Of a stretch of 64,000 bases of DNA, positions 42,445-54,400 are shown in pieces. The notes beneath the pieces are model-generated. The model saw nothing but the letters and a program-made list of their open reading frames with translations, did not search any database and was not told where the DNA came from. The position numbers and the translations under genes are program-made. How positions within the stretch are numbered: the first letter of the stretch is position 1; each line of letters begins with the position of its first letter. This DNA comes from Diplonema papillatum. Taxonomy: Eukaryota > Euglenozoa > Diplonemea > Diplonemida > Diplonemidae. The stretch is taken from positions 1-64,000 of the forward strand of contig JAPJBO010000638.1 of the NCBI GenBank assembly GCA_030068145.1. The letters run 5' to 3'.

Positions 42445-45400
42445 TTACGCGACTCTAATTTCGTGGCTCCTCCCCGGGAGGAGGTTGCCGTCGCGCGTGA
42501 ACGGGATCGGGTTCGACTGCGTCCGCGTGAAGGCCGTGTTGACATAGGACGGGACGAAGGCGCCGGCGGCGTTGGTTTGATTGGTGTTGCCCGCCCTCTC
42601 CGCCCTTTCCGCCCCGGCGGCGTCGCGGTCCCGGTTCGCGTTCCTCAGAACCGAGCCGAGGACGTGGCACAGCGTCGTGCAACGCGTCAGCGCATCGGAC
42701 TGCACCACCAGCGTGGGCTTGAGCCTCTTGGCCAAGATGCGGAGGTGGGACAAGACGGCGGCGACCCAGAAGCTGTACTCCGTAGCGCCCTTCGAGACCG
42801 CGTCCCCCCTACCTCGCGGCAGGGGGGGCAGGGACGGCTCGGGCCCCGCAAAGCGCTCGACCTGGGACTGGATCGACGAGCTCTGCGTCCGGAAGAAGTC
42901 GCGCAGGATCCGCTTGAGGTGGTGCGCGGCCGCGAGGCTCTCCCACGTGACCTCGTTCGAGTCGACGTGCTCGTCGACTTCGGCGTCCGTGTGCCCTTCT
43001 TCCGCGGTCTCGTGCTTGACGACCACGACGCGGTGCCCCACTTTAACGGAAGCCGACGCCCTGCCGTTGGGCAGGTCTTCCGCACGGCGCAGGGTGCAAG
43101 CAAGCCCGATGCACCCCCTGCGGACCCTTGACCCCTCCGTCGACGGCAGCAGCACGAACTTGCCGCTGTTCCGCGAGATGTACCGCAGCAGGGCTACGTC
43201 CCTCTGTTCGGCCAGCTGGAGCTTGCAGGTGCTGCCGGGGCACGGGCAGTCGTCGCCGATGAGGACCGGCATCTTCTTCGCCCGCTCCGCGGCGACGCGC
43301 AGGCGGCGCAGGGCGACGTCGGCTTCGCGCTTGCGGGCGCTGTACTCGCCGCTGTTCGCGAGCTTCGCCGTGTTGGCCAGCACCTTGTTCTCGGGGTACA
43401 TCATCGCGTCGATGTCGCACGACGTCCGGCACGTCGGACACTTCTTCCCCACCTTCGCGGTCGCCTCGGCCAGGCAATGCCGGCAGAACGAGTGCCCGCA
43501 CGGCGTCGTCAACGGATACACGATCAGACACAGGCAAATGCCGCACTCCAGCGCCCCCGTCAACTCCCGGCGAAGCGGCGTCCCCGACAGGCCGCGGAGC
43601 CCTGCCCCAGCAGAGGGACACTGCGAGGTGTTCGTGCCCACAGCCTGGGTTCGGTTCGCGACGTTGGTGACGTCTTGCAGGATGCCGAGCCCTGTCCCGG
43701 TGCCGGCCGACGTCGAGGCCGTGCGCGCCGAGGCGGACGCGGTTCTGCACGCGGCCGCCGCGGCGAGGACTTCGGCCGAGTTCGCAGACTCGCTCCTCTT
43801 GCAGAGCTCCGCCAGCCGCTTGCGCACCCGCAGCAGGCCTTCCTCGAGGTACTGCTCGGACTCCGCCACCGGGTGCGGCGTTTTGAGGTGCCTCAAGTTC
43901 GCGGTGACGCCCATCTCCGCCGTCGCCGGCTGCGGCACAGGCGACGTGCCGACCGCCGCGTCGGCTTGCGCGTTTCCGAACGGGCTGCAGGCCATGTCGT
44001 TGGTGGCCACCGGCCGCGTGCCGCAGGCCTCGTCTTGCAGAAGCACGGGGCTGCCGACGCCGACGCTGGTGACTGTGATGCGGCTCATTTCGGCGGGCAC
44101 GGCGATCTTCGGTGAGCACGCGGCGTCCGCGAACGACACCTTCGGCGTGCCGCACATGTCGCACTTTTCTGTGGCCACCGCGTTGTGGAACGTACAGCGC
44201 GAACACGCCCAAATCAGCTCTTCCGGTTGAACAGGGAGGACTGGTCCGTCGGTGGTCTCGGCGTGCTCCGCGCGATGGACCGCGACGTCCACTTTGACCT
44301 CGACTTCAATGTGGCCGTCCTGCGCACTGTGATCTTCGGTCCTCACCGCGACTATGGGAGGCTGCGGCTCACTCGGCGGGGCCGGCGTCAGCTTCGGCGC
44401 CTTGCTGGCAGCGCTGGCGCCGGGCGCTTCCTTGCCGCTGCTGCCGCTGCAGCTGCTGCCGCTGCCGGAAGGGTTCTTCGCCGGCCCGCTGCTGCAGCTG
44501 CTGCCGCTGCCGGAAGGGTTCTTCGCCGGTAAGCTGCTGCAGCTGCTGCCGCTGCCGGAAGGGTTCTTCGCCGGGTGCTGCGGGCGCTTCGACGACTTCC
44601 GGCTTCCCGAAGAAGTTGGAGCGGGGACCGGGGCAGCCGACTTCTCCTTCGCCCGCGCGCTGACCGGCACGGGTGCGGCGTCAGAGGCTCGCGCTACAGG
44701 TGTCTCGCAGCAGCCCTTCAGCTCGCTCAGCACAATTTCCTGCGGGACCATTCCAACCGGCATGACGAGGCGGCCTTCCACGACGCGGCTGCTGAAGCCC
44801 AGCTTCTGTTGGTACGGGTGGGTGATAGGCTCGATAATAGGTACACATGAACCGAGGACAGCCCAGATACGCAACGCGTTCACGGTACTGCTGAAGCAGC
44901 AGGCGCGACGTACGCGGTATTCCAGGGGGGCGTAGACAGTCTAAGACTTTTGTTGAACGCTTACGCCCGCCACTAAACCCAGATTCACCTGTGTTTCGTG
45001 TGGGCTACAGCACATTTACCTCCTCCGTGATCTTTTGCAACTGGCAGTCTCCTCAAGCATTTCCTACAAAGCAGGTGCTTATACAAAAAAAAAAAGCACA
45101 TACTTCCATCAACAGCTTGCCCGACGGGTATTTCCCAATGCGTTCAGCGAAGTTCTTGTTCTGAGTGTTTACGTTGCGAAACCTGTGTTTTGTTGTATTG
45201 AATGGAGATGCGTTCGGATCTTGATCATTGGAGTTAGGTTCGGTCGATCCTCCGAGCTTCCTTGACCAACAACACGGGACTATTTTCGAGACAGGAACAA
45301 CTTTTGAATCTCTGGCACACCGAGGTTGGTTGGGGTCGTCGAGGAGATTCTGCGCGTACCGCAGCAGCGTGTCGATGGCCATCACGTAGTTTTCTGGGGA

Positions 45401-45448
45401 CCCACATTCGCGCTCGAGTCGCTGCTTCAGCTCGGCGACGCTTGACAT
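42445..45448 (-). CDS. PUB - RanBP2-type zinc finger - RING protein, three exons, ~855 aa
   Basis: Exons are 45448-45321, 45182-45104 and 44805-42445; donors GTGTGC and GTATGT, acceptors CACAG and CAACAG, phases 2 and 0. The joins rebuild a PUB domain (residues ~1-105): NYVMAIDTLLRYAQNLL, FRNVNTQNKNFAERIGKYPS, GKLLMEKLGFSSRVVEGRLV. PUB domains bind the C-terminus of p97/VCP or OTULIN-type partners. A Ser/Pro linker follows with three PAKNPSGSGSSCSS repeats. A RanBP2/NZF finger is at ~262-290 (WACSRCTFHNAVATEKCDMCG), a ubiquitin-binding type. A C3HC4 RING is at ~486-530 (CGICLCLIVYPLTTPCGHSF, CRHCLAEATAKVGKKCPTC). The C-terminal ~300 residues have no recognised domain. PUB plus NZF plus RING recalls HOIP/RNF31, but there is no RING-IBR-RING. 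It is probably a ubiquitin ligase; the linkage type is unknown. Confidence 0.85.
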
Positions 45449-47148
45449 TTTGACTGGGGTATTTTGGGGTGTTTTTTCTTCCGTCTGGTTGTTGAAATGA
45501 GAGTCACGTTTTCCGCCGGAGAATCACACAGAGCTTGAGCCGACGGACGAGTGGCCACTTGTGGCATTCAAGAGTAGGCACCTTTCGCCCCCGTTTGTCC
45601 ACATTGCAATGTGGACCTTCCTGTCCGGGCTTGCCGGTGTACAGGTCATTTGATACCTTTCGCGGGCCCTTCGTTCGCCATTAACAAGCGATGAAAGACA
45701 GACCCCGTTATCTACACGAGTGGTGCGCACCTATACACGTGGTACACAATGTAGTCCCTGCTGCTATTCCCAAATCCTCCTGCTTGGCCATCTGGGGTCG
45801 ATGCTGGGGTGGTCCTCAGCTCCGCTGTAGGATGCTGGATCCCGAGATCTGACCCCACTCCTGTTTTGCAGTCGTGAGCGACACTAGCTGCTTCTATATG
45901 AGGTCGCAAAGCTGCTAGAAACTAAGTGGCTTAGCACCCAAATGCTGGCCCTAAAACCCGTCAACCTCATCTGAACTTCTGACAGACTGAAGGTGTCCAC
46001 CTGGCCACAAAGGTAGCCACAAGGTTGTGGCTACTTTGTGGTCAAATGGGCCACAATGTGGCTGACAGCTATGCCCGGTGACAGCCCATTGTCCATCGTG
46101 GATGTCAGAGTCACAATGCAGAGGAAAGTCTGAAGCCGGTGTGGCAAGAGGATGGCATGGCAGGACGGCAGCCAAGCTAGAACCCGAACGCTGTAGGCGC
46201 GTGTCGATCGGCAGAAGGAGATTGATTTGTTAACGATGAACGGTGCAACTCGCATTGTATGTCTTGTCTAGTTTCAGCGTCGCAGTACTCTTATCGTCAT
46301 CAGCTTCAAAGACGCACTCGGTTGCACACGACGAGAGCCTGAGCATGTCACACGACGTCTCGCCTAACACCGCGTAATTGTTTGCGACGGGAGGGGAGTG
46401 GTTACTTTTTCCCTCGTATTGGGTGCTTCGTGTTAGCTTCGGGCGCCAAAATGAAAAGGCCCGCGAATTGGACAGCAAGGACCCTTTTGTTTTGGGGCGA
46501 TAAGTGAGCAAAAAACGCGCTGAGGCCGACTTGCGGCACGCGTCTTTGCAGTCGAGTCGGACGTTCAGTTTGCGGCGCCGACAGAAAATATGCCAGTAAA
46601 CTTCTTGGCGTAGCAAGTGCGCGGTTCTCGTTGTATCCCCACGAGGTGGGGCTTTTAGTTGTTTTGTCGTTGGCTCTCTACTCGAAACAAAGCAAACGCC
46701 GGGTGCGTGCGCTTCAACAAGTGCGTCGTTCCAGCATCAACCGCGACAGCATGCGCTGTGGCGCGGGGCTCCCCGGCTCCAAACAAGTGAAAGGCTGGAA
46801 CGGCCCAAGAAACACTGGCGGCACACGGGTTCGGAACGAAAACAGTCGTTGCGGCTTGACTTCACCTGCTTTCCCAGCGCAAAGCGTGTGTTGGCGAAGC
46901 GAATCCGTGTAAACGGACAGAAGGTACGCGGGCGCGAATTGGAAGGGGAAAGTTGGTGGCCGCGGGGGACAAGGCGGTGGCGGGGGGGGGGGAAGTGCAA
47001 GGACATGCTTGGAGCGGCACGTGCCCAGCACCAACATCCCCTTTCTCTCAGCGTGGAACCTGAGTGCCTGCGGACACGCCAGGTGGCTGATCGTAGCTCC
47101 ACAGCCTGGACCACCGCGGTGGGAGGGGCGGGGTCGCTCTCACGCACA
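45449..47148. other. Intergenic region with a strong hairpin, no gene supported
   Basis: 1.7 kb without a convincing frame. It contains the hairpin at 46005-46041 and a dispersed-repeat fragment near 46986-47035. Confidence 0.5.
46005..46041. repeat. Near-perfect 17-bp inverted repeat
   Basis: The right arm TTGTGGCTACTTTGTGG (46025-46041) pairs with the left arm at 46005-46022 with a single bulged G and a GG loop. A smaller palindrome, CCACAATGTGG, follows at 46051-46061. It may be a mini foldback element; no target-site duplication was found. Confidence 0.8.
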
Positions 47149-49445
47149 TCAGGGCAGGAAGGCGTCGGGGTTACTGGTCAAAGCCGGGTAGAGCTGCGAA
47201 AGGGCGGTCCAGCCGGGGGTTTGGGTATCGAGAAGGTACTCGTTGGTTGGGTCGAAGGTGTGGGAGTACGCGCCCATCACGAGGGATTGCGACAAGCGCG
47301 CGAGGACGGCCCTCGGGAGAATTTGCTTTTCTTCGGACGTCAGAACCGGTTGGATCTCGAGGTATCCCCCCACGATGGCTTTTCCGACCGCAATTGGATC
47401 CTGCCGGTCCAAGACGCCGTACGCCACTGTGGTCGCCAGTTCGTTGACGACGTGAGTGTACTGCACGTCGCCGAAGTCGCACAGGCCGAGCCCGGACTTG
47501 ATGTGTGGGTTTTCGAGGACGATTATGTTCGTCCAGTTGATGTCGCTGTGGATCACGTTGCCCGGCAGCTTCTCGCTCCACCGCGCCAGCCCTTCTTTGT
47601 ACCACTCGAGCGCCTGCCTCGCTAGCTGCCTGTTCCCCTCGTCAGCGACGTGGCACAGCAAGCCGATCAACTCGTCGACACGCTTGGCATAGTCCCAAGC
47701 ATGTGTCACACCGATCAGAGCCCTCAACACCTTGCCCGGCACGGTACGCAGTGCCACTGTCACCTTCCCGGCCACCCTACCCAGCCGCGGGGCTGTCTCC
47801 TCCACGTAAATGGCATGTGGCTGAGTGGCGCAAACGTCGGCCAACGGCGAGCCCAGCACCCACTTCTGCAGGCGGACGTAGCCAAAGGGCTCTAGCTTGT
47901 AGGGTGCTCCGTCGTCGGTGGGCACGACGACGGGCACCTTCACGTCGCCTGTCAGCTTCGTCGCCAGGTGGCTCATCGTCGAATCTTGCGCTTCCAGTGA
48001 CTTCGCGTCCGCCGTGAACGGGTTGAAGCACTTCAAGAGGTACTTTCTCGTTCCCACGTCGACGCGGAAGTTCTGCGAGGAGGCGGTTTCGATTGAAAAC
48101 TCCATGCACTTCGCAGGCGCGAGTCTGCGGCTTGAAATGAACACGCACCGGGGTGTCGGGTGGGGAGAACCCAGTTTCGTTTCCTCCCTTCGAAGAAGCA
48201 GTTTTGAAGCGCAGTCGAACACGTGTGATGTACTAATGTGAGAGATCTTGAAGCATCGGTGCAGGAAATTGGAATGGCGGTGGACAAGAAGCAGTGGGAG
48301 AAGGGGAGCGGGGGGGGTCGGCACACCTTGTCGTCGTATCCTTCCACGGGCTTTACTTTGTCGACAGTTCCGATCTGTGTGTAGTACTCCCGCAGGAGGC
48401 GCCTCGCGTCGTCGACGTTCACGTTCGGAACGGTGTTGAGCACGTCTTGCACGAGCGTGTCCTGCGAGCTGTCCAGCAGCATTTTGAAGGGCGAAGAGCC
48501 GCCGAAGACTACGAACGGCAGCGCTTTCCGCACGTTCTCCAGACTGATGCTGGAGAAGTCGCAGAGCGACTCGTGCGTGTGGATGATGTGGACCAGCCCG
48601 GATCGCATCTCCTCGTCGATCGCGCGGTTGAGATAGTGTTGGCTCGTCGCGCACGGCTGCGTCGTATTGGAGCGGTAGTATTGGTAGAACGGGAAGTAAT
48701 CGAAGAACGATCCAAGGTTCTGCACCAGCACGTACACGCTCTCCCGCAGGGCAAAGTTCTTGTTGCACGCGAGGTTGTGAGAGATGAGGAAGCAAAGCTC
48801 AACGACTAACCGCGCCACGCTGTGGTGCACTGAACCAAGCGGCGAACGCGACGTGCGGGCAGAGAGTGTCAAGCACGCGTCGGCGAGCTCCAATACCTCC
48901 GTGGCTTCCCCGCCGGCGACGATGTGTTGGACGCCGCGTTTTGGCGAGGCTTTGTACTTCTTGGTGATGGTCCGGTCTGTGCTTGGCTCGACGAGGACCG
49001 TCGGGATGCCGACAGCCTCGCAGACCTGCGCGGCCGAGTTCGACAGGCAGAGGACAACAAAAGGGGTGCGCTCGATCGGCAGAAGACGGGCTTCGCGGGC
49101 TGCGTGATGCCTGCGCATCAGCATCGCGGTCAGCGCAAGCACAGCACCTTCTGGCCTCTCCGGGAACTCGGGGTACAACGGATACTTCGAGTAGACCACT
49201 GCCAGGTCTTCGCGCACAGTGGCTTGCGGGATCCCCGTGCACTCGCTGACCAGGGAGGACATGATGTGCATCTTGTCGACGTTCGGTCGTTCGCCTTCAC
49301 TTGACAAGCCGTCGGTGGCTGCCCGGAGCCTATCCGCCGCCGTTCCTAGATTGTAAGGAATGTACAGCCCCCCGTCCGGCGCGCGGCCTTGTGTTATATC
49401 GCACCAAGATTTCACGTCCGAAGGCTCGACAACTGCTCTGCCCAT
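47149..49445 (-). CDS. Hydroxylysine-kinase-like APH domain fused to an unassigned N-terminal region, two exons, 680 aa
   Basis: Exon 1 is 49445-48327 and exon 2 is 48072-47149; donor GTGTGC, acceptor CGCAG, phase 0. The join gives VEGYDDKNFRVDVGTRKYLLK, the conserved start of AGPHD1/HYKK-type kinases (GYDDxNF), so the fusion rests on a domain the splice itself completes. The kinase has the catalytic loop VIHSDINWTN (HxDxxxxN) and CDFGDVQYTHVVNELATTVA, both diagnostic. This family phosphorylates small hydroxylated amines or amino acids. The first ~340 residues are unassigned: APDGGLYIP near residue 20 is typical of threonine-synthase-like phospho-lyases, but the PLP-lysine segment is not visible; a middle part around GGEATEVLELADACL and LGSVHHSVARLVVEL also recalls SIS domains. 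A start at 49529 would add a leader resembling a mitochondrial presequence. Confidence 0.8.
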
Positions 49446-51458
49446 GGCCTTCTTCGTCGATATGTACGACACGATGCATCGAATTTGACGAACTGCGCCT
49501 CGGTTCACATTGCAGAACAGTGAGTGCATGGTCCGCCCCCCACCGGCTGATTGTATATGGGTTGTTTAGCTGACTATGGATATTGAAATACAGGTGCAAG
49601 TGTAGCAAGAGTCGAAGCTTGTGGTGCTGGGCAATGGCAGTTGAAGACAGCTGCATGATCCGCAGTTGAGAGTGTAGACGCAATTGAGGTTACTGTACGA
49701 AATATCGATTCGCTCGACTCCCCAATACCAGCATCACCAACCATTCAATCCCCTCAAGAGCAAGTGTCAAGAGCAAAATGCTCTCGGGAGAGATCCTCCG
49801 TGTTCTGAAGTTAATTCATTTTTCTCATGAGCAATCGGGAGAGAGCCGGTCGAGACGACCCGGTTCGGTTGCAGTCCGCCGCATACGGTTCAAAGAAACG
49901 ACTGGAAACGGTGAACGGACAACAGGCAGCACGGCATACAATTGGCGGCAACAGCACGAAGAGGGAGAAAACAGCGGGTGAGAAACGACAATCCAGCCTC
50001 CACAACAAAGTTTCGGAGGAACTCCTACGCACTACCCCCCTCCCAAGTGTTGCCTCGCGCTCGCCCGCGGACTTCTTTCATCGAACACTCGTGCACTAGG
50101 TGGCTGCGCGAAAAGCCATGGGTTGCAACTGCAAAAGTCGAGCCCGACGCAGCTGCTTTCAAAATAATAAGAAACGAGGGCGAGTTTCGATTGTTTGCGG
50201 ATGTCGAACGTAGCAAAAGGGCGGCAGAGTTTCACTGGCCGCCACTCCCAGCGCCACACACCCTGACCTCTCCAAGCCACGATTGAACGAGACCCAGCCA
50301 TCTACCATGTATCTACGGTTTGCGAGGCAGCAACGCTTCAGTAGCGGTAACGGTACTTGCTCTTTCAGTAGCGATAACGGTACTTGCTCTTCAGTAGCGG
50401 TAGCGGTACTTGCTTCACAACCGCCGATACCCGACATCCGGACTTCTCCAAGTCGCGGTGCCTACGACGCGACTGACTTGGTTGGGGGTGGGGAGGCTTG
50501 ACTGCTTGAATGCGCATCAAAAAAGAGCATTCTGGGCACGTTCTCAGTAAACTACCGGGGGGAGGAATACAAGAAGGCTGCCCGGTTTGATCGACCGAGG
50601 TTGACGCGCCGTTGTCTGTTGTGGCCGCGGCTTTCTTTCGACTGTCTCTGGGGTCTCTACCCAGAAACATTGAATGTCGCCCTTGCTTTTCTTTGTTTGC
50701 GCTCACTGGCGGGGTGAATCGCCCCGTGTTGACATATGTTTCGCCTCGCGCCGCACACTCCCACGGACTTCTTTGTGAAAAGAGATCTTCACGGAAAAAA
50801 GCGAACCACCTGGAACGCGATAACTTCGGGTTCGTCAACACGAAATGGTGTAGCTTGCCAGACTGCCAGTCCTTTTTAATTTTGCGGTTGTTGTTTTGTT
50901 GGACGGGTAAAGGTTGCCGTCTTCGGGATAGACTGCCTGAGTCTTTTGTTTACTGGTATCTTGTTGGCCGGGTGAAGTTTTACCTTGAAATAACTTTCGT
51001 TCAGCGCCGTACTGCTCACGTCGCGGAACAACAACCGAGCAATTGTTTTGTGACTTTCCCCGTCAACAAAAAATTACCGGCTTCGTTTCCAAATTTAGGT
51101 TCGCGCCCACAGATCGGTGGCGTTTACACTAGGCTGCAGATTGTGCGCAGGCTGTACTCGTCGCAGGATGAAAGCCTTGGCAGCAACTCAGAGTTAAAAG
51201 AAAAGAAAACGCGTGCAGACACAAAGAAACGCGTTGGCTTGGCTGGAGCTACTAGTCCGAAGGCACCACACAGATACGGCGGCAGGAGAACACACGCGAA
51301 GCTTCCAAATGCGCTGTGGCACTGCATCTTACTGGGTTCCCCAGGGTGAGTGGAAGGGTAAGGGTTCAAGGGATCGGCTAGTACGTTCGGGGAGGGGGTG
51401 TTTGGTAATCTGCACCGTGTTTCGGTCCTTTGAAGCCGCGCAGCAACCGTGGGATCGG
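49446..51458. other. Intergenic region, 2 kb, no gene supported
   Basis: Only frames without family resemblance are present, including a 245-codon plus-strand frame at 50612-51349. It holds a 25-bp tandem repeat (50339-50414) and a dispersed-repeat fragment (51411-51448). Confidence 0.5.
50339..50414. repeat. 25/26-bp tandem repeat, three copies
   Basis: The unit is approximately CAGTAGCGGTAACGGTACTT followed by GCTCTT. The three copies differ by one or two bases. Confidence 0.85.
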
Positions 51459-54400
51459 CTAGTATTTTCGTCGACTCTGCGTTGGTGTTGATTCTTTGCG
51501 CCTCGGGCTGTCCAAGGTAACGCTCGCGTCCAAGGCAGGTGGAGGCACGTTCACGGGTCTCGAATAGCGTGCGAGCGTGCCTGGGGGTGCGTGCGTTTGC
51601 TCAGGTCTGATCGTCATCAGCGTCTCGACGCCGTTTCGGTCCACGACGACGTACATCATGTCCGTCGACAGGCTTTTCGCGATCCGCCGGAAGTCCTCCA
51701 TGTTCGCCACTCTCTCGCCGTTCACTTCGTTAATCACGTCCCCGGCCTCGACGCCGGCCTGTTTCGCAGCCCCCTTGGTCCGGACAACCTTCACGCCGCA
51801 GTAGTCGTACTTGTCGCTCTTCCCGAGGCGAACACCGTCGGTCACCTCCAAGCCGAACCGGCTGTACTCTGGCTTCTTCTTGCTTGATCGCAGCGTCGCG
51901 GTCGAAGTCTCGACCTTCGTGACGTCCGCCTTGCTCTTCTGGCTGGCGAGAACCCGCTTCGACTGCTCCGCGAGCTGCTGCTCGCGCGCGGCGGCTTCGT
52001 CGTAGTCCTGCATGGCCCGCTCGTACTTCCTCATCCCTCCCAGCAGCAGTTGCGTTATGCCGTCGTATAACGACCCTTTTCCCTTTTCCACCGCGGCGCT
52101 GATCAGGTCCTGCGTCCAGTTCTCGAGCCCGACGAGTTCCATGACAGCGTGCACGTTCGCTTTGTCAGCGATGTCGTCTTTCCTGCGAGGAGGATGGGCG
52201 TACGTTCATGCATGCGAATGAAGAGCGGAAGAGTGAAGGAAGCGAGAACAGTTCCCTCCAATCTGAGGAATCCGCGTTTCTTGGTCCGGGCGGAACCCGT
52301 TGTTTACGGTTTCCCATTACTTCCTTGTTCTCCTCGTGTAACGCATTTCAAACAGGTGGACAAGAGAAGAGTCGCATACAGAATGGCTTCTACTGCCTTT
52401 TCGAGGGTTCCGAATTCCTTCTGCAGAGCCGAGCGTACTGCATCCTGCGTTGTTGGTTCTTGTGGTGGCCCAAATGAAAGCCGTTCGTACTTCCTGAGGA
52501 AGTCTTAATGGAGGACCCGTGTTGAAGTATGGCTAAAGACAAAGTGGTGTCACCCGAGGGGGTAATCTCAGCTAATGACTGTTGATGGGGGACGGATATC
52601 AACTGTCCTATCGTCGAATGCCCTGTACCACCTCACAGTACTGCCTGCTCCATTCGCCGTGCGTGCCGTTGATCAGTTACCCCTTTCACGTAACGAATTA
52701 TAATCACCACCAAAACGGTGCCTACGTCTTCAGCCTTCACAACTGACAACACAGGAGAAGCATAAAAAGAAAGGCATACGATCGAGAAGGACATCACGGA
52801 ATTGGCCAGTGAGTGCGGCGACGTGCTGGACGCTTGCTCTTCGTCCACGATCCGGTTGCACTTTTGCGTCAAGCGCTCGACCTCTTCCGCTAGGGCCTGG
52901 CGATCGTCGTCCTTCTTTTCCCGTTCGCGGTCCAAGTCCGCAAGGAAGGCGTCGAAGTCTTTCTGTGGAAGTGGACAAGAGGTGAAGAAAAATTGCACCA
53001 GCGCTCTCAACCGGTCCACTCGTATCCCTGGGTCAGGAGGGGATGGACAGCTTACTCAAGGCGAGAGCGCATGCCAGGAACAAGGCTACTTGCGGTTGTC
53101 GCATTCATGCCAAGTAGTGAGTGAAGGAGAAGTTTGCGTGCAGGCGCGCGCAACTCGCATTTAGTTCGTTGCCACGCCGCACTCTTTTCAGGACGTGCAG
53201 CAACAGTACGCCGCACTCTTTTTACGACGTGCAGCAACAGTACGCCGCAGTCCGAAAAACGCGGAGAACAAAGAAGAGCGCGCAGCTGGCGCGGTGGCGT
53301 ACCTGCATCTTGTCCGCGGTTTCAATTTCGACTTCTTCGATGCGCCGGTTCGCGTCGGTGATTTGGCGGTTGAGGTCGGCGAGTTGATGGAGGAGGTCTT
53401 GCCGCTCGTTTGTCCACTGGTCGTCACGGCCGGTTTGCGTGGCGGCTGCAACGCGCAGCGTCTCATCGCGCGCCTTTCTTTCGCGACCGTGGGCAGCGTC
53501 AAGCTCCTTGTTCAGATCCGCGACACGATCCTCAAGGTCTGTCCTCTCTTCTTCCCATCGGCGACGGTCGGTGATCAGCTGTTGCTTCTCCGCCTCCGCC
53601 GCCTCCAACTCGAGCTGCAACTGTTTTTCCATGTCCGCTCTGCTCCTGCCCAACTCCTGCTTGAACCTGCCCCTTTCGCGGTCCAGGTCGTCCTGTAAAT
53701 TGCTGATCTGCAGGCTGAGCCCGGCGATCTCGTCCGCTTGGTTCGCCCTCAGCGAATTGGCCTCACTGAGCAGCGAATCTCTCTCGGCGTGCCACTCGGC
53801 GCGTTCGTCGGCTAGACGCATGTGCGAGATTCCTCGTTCGGACTCCAGCAGTGACAGTTTTTCGTTCTCGGAGTCTCGGATACTCTTCAGCCGGCGACGT
53901 TCGTCGTCGATGGCCGCCTGAGCATCCTGCAGCTTGGCCTGCAGTTCGCCGATTTCTGACGCATGCGTCCTCTTGGCTGCGTTGCGCTCGTGGTCGTATT
54001 CATACTCGACTTCCTCAATCTTAACGGACAGCCTCTTCCTCTCGGTGACCACCAATTCTTTCTGCTGCTGCAGTTCCCTCTCCCACTGGGCCTCCTTCGC
54101 TTCCAACTCGTGGCGCAACGCATCCAGCTCATCCCGCAATCGCCGGCTTTCCCCTTCGAACCTGTTTTCTTCGCTGCGCAATCCGTTCATCTCCCTCGTG
54201 CGCTGCTCCAGCTGGTTGTGGTACCGTTGTTCCTTGTCCTGTAGGATTGTGGGTTTGGTCAGGGAGAGTCTATGCAGGGCGCAAACACTGAACGCGGAAA
54301 CAACGCGCGTGAACCGCGAGGTGGAATGCAAAAACGTGCTTGGAGCGGAAATGTGCTCAACACCGCACTGCTCCCGCCTGCGCCGTGTTTCGGTTAGTAG

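Noticed and set aside
50612-51349. 245-codon plus-strand frame
   Set aside because: Opposite strand to every other gene, no family motifs, odd composition, and it overlaps repeat fragments.
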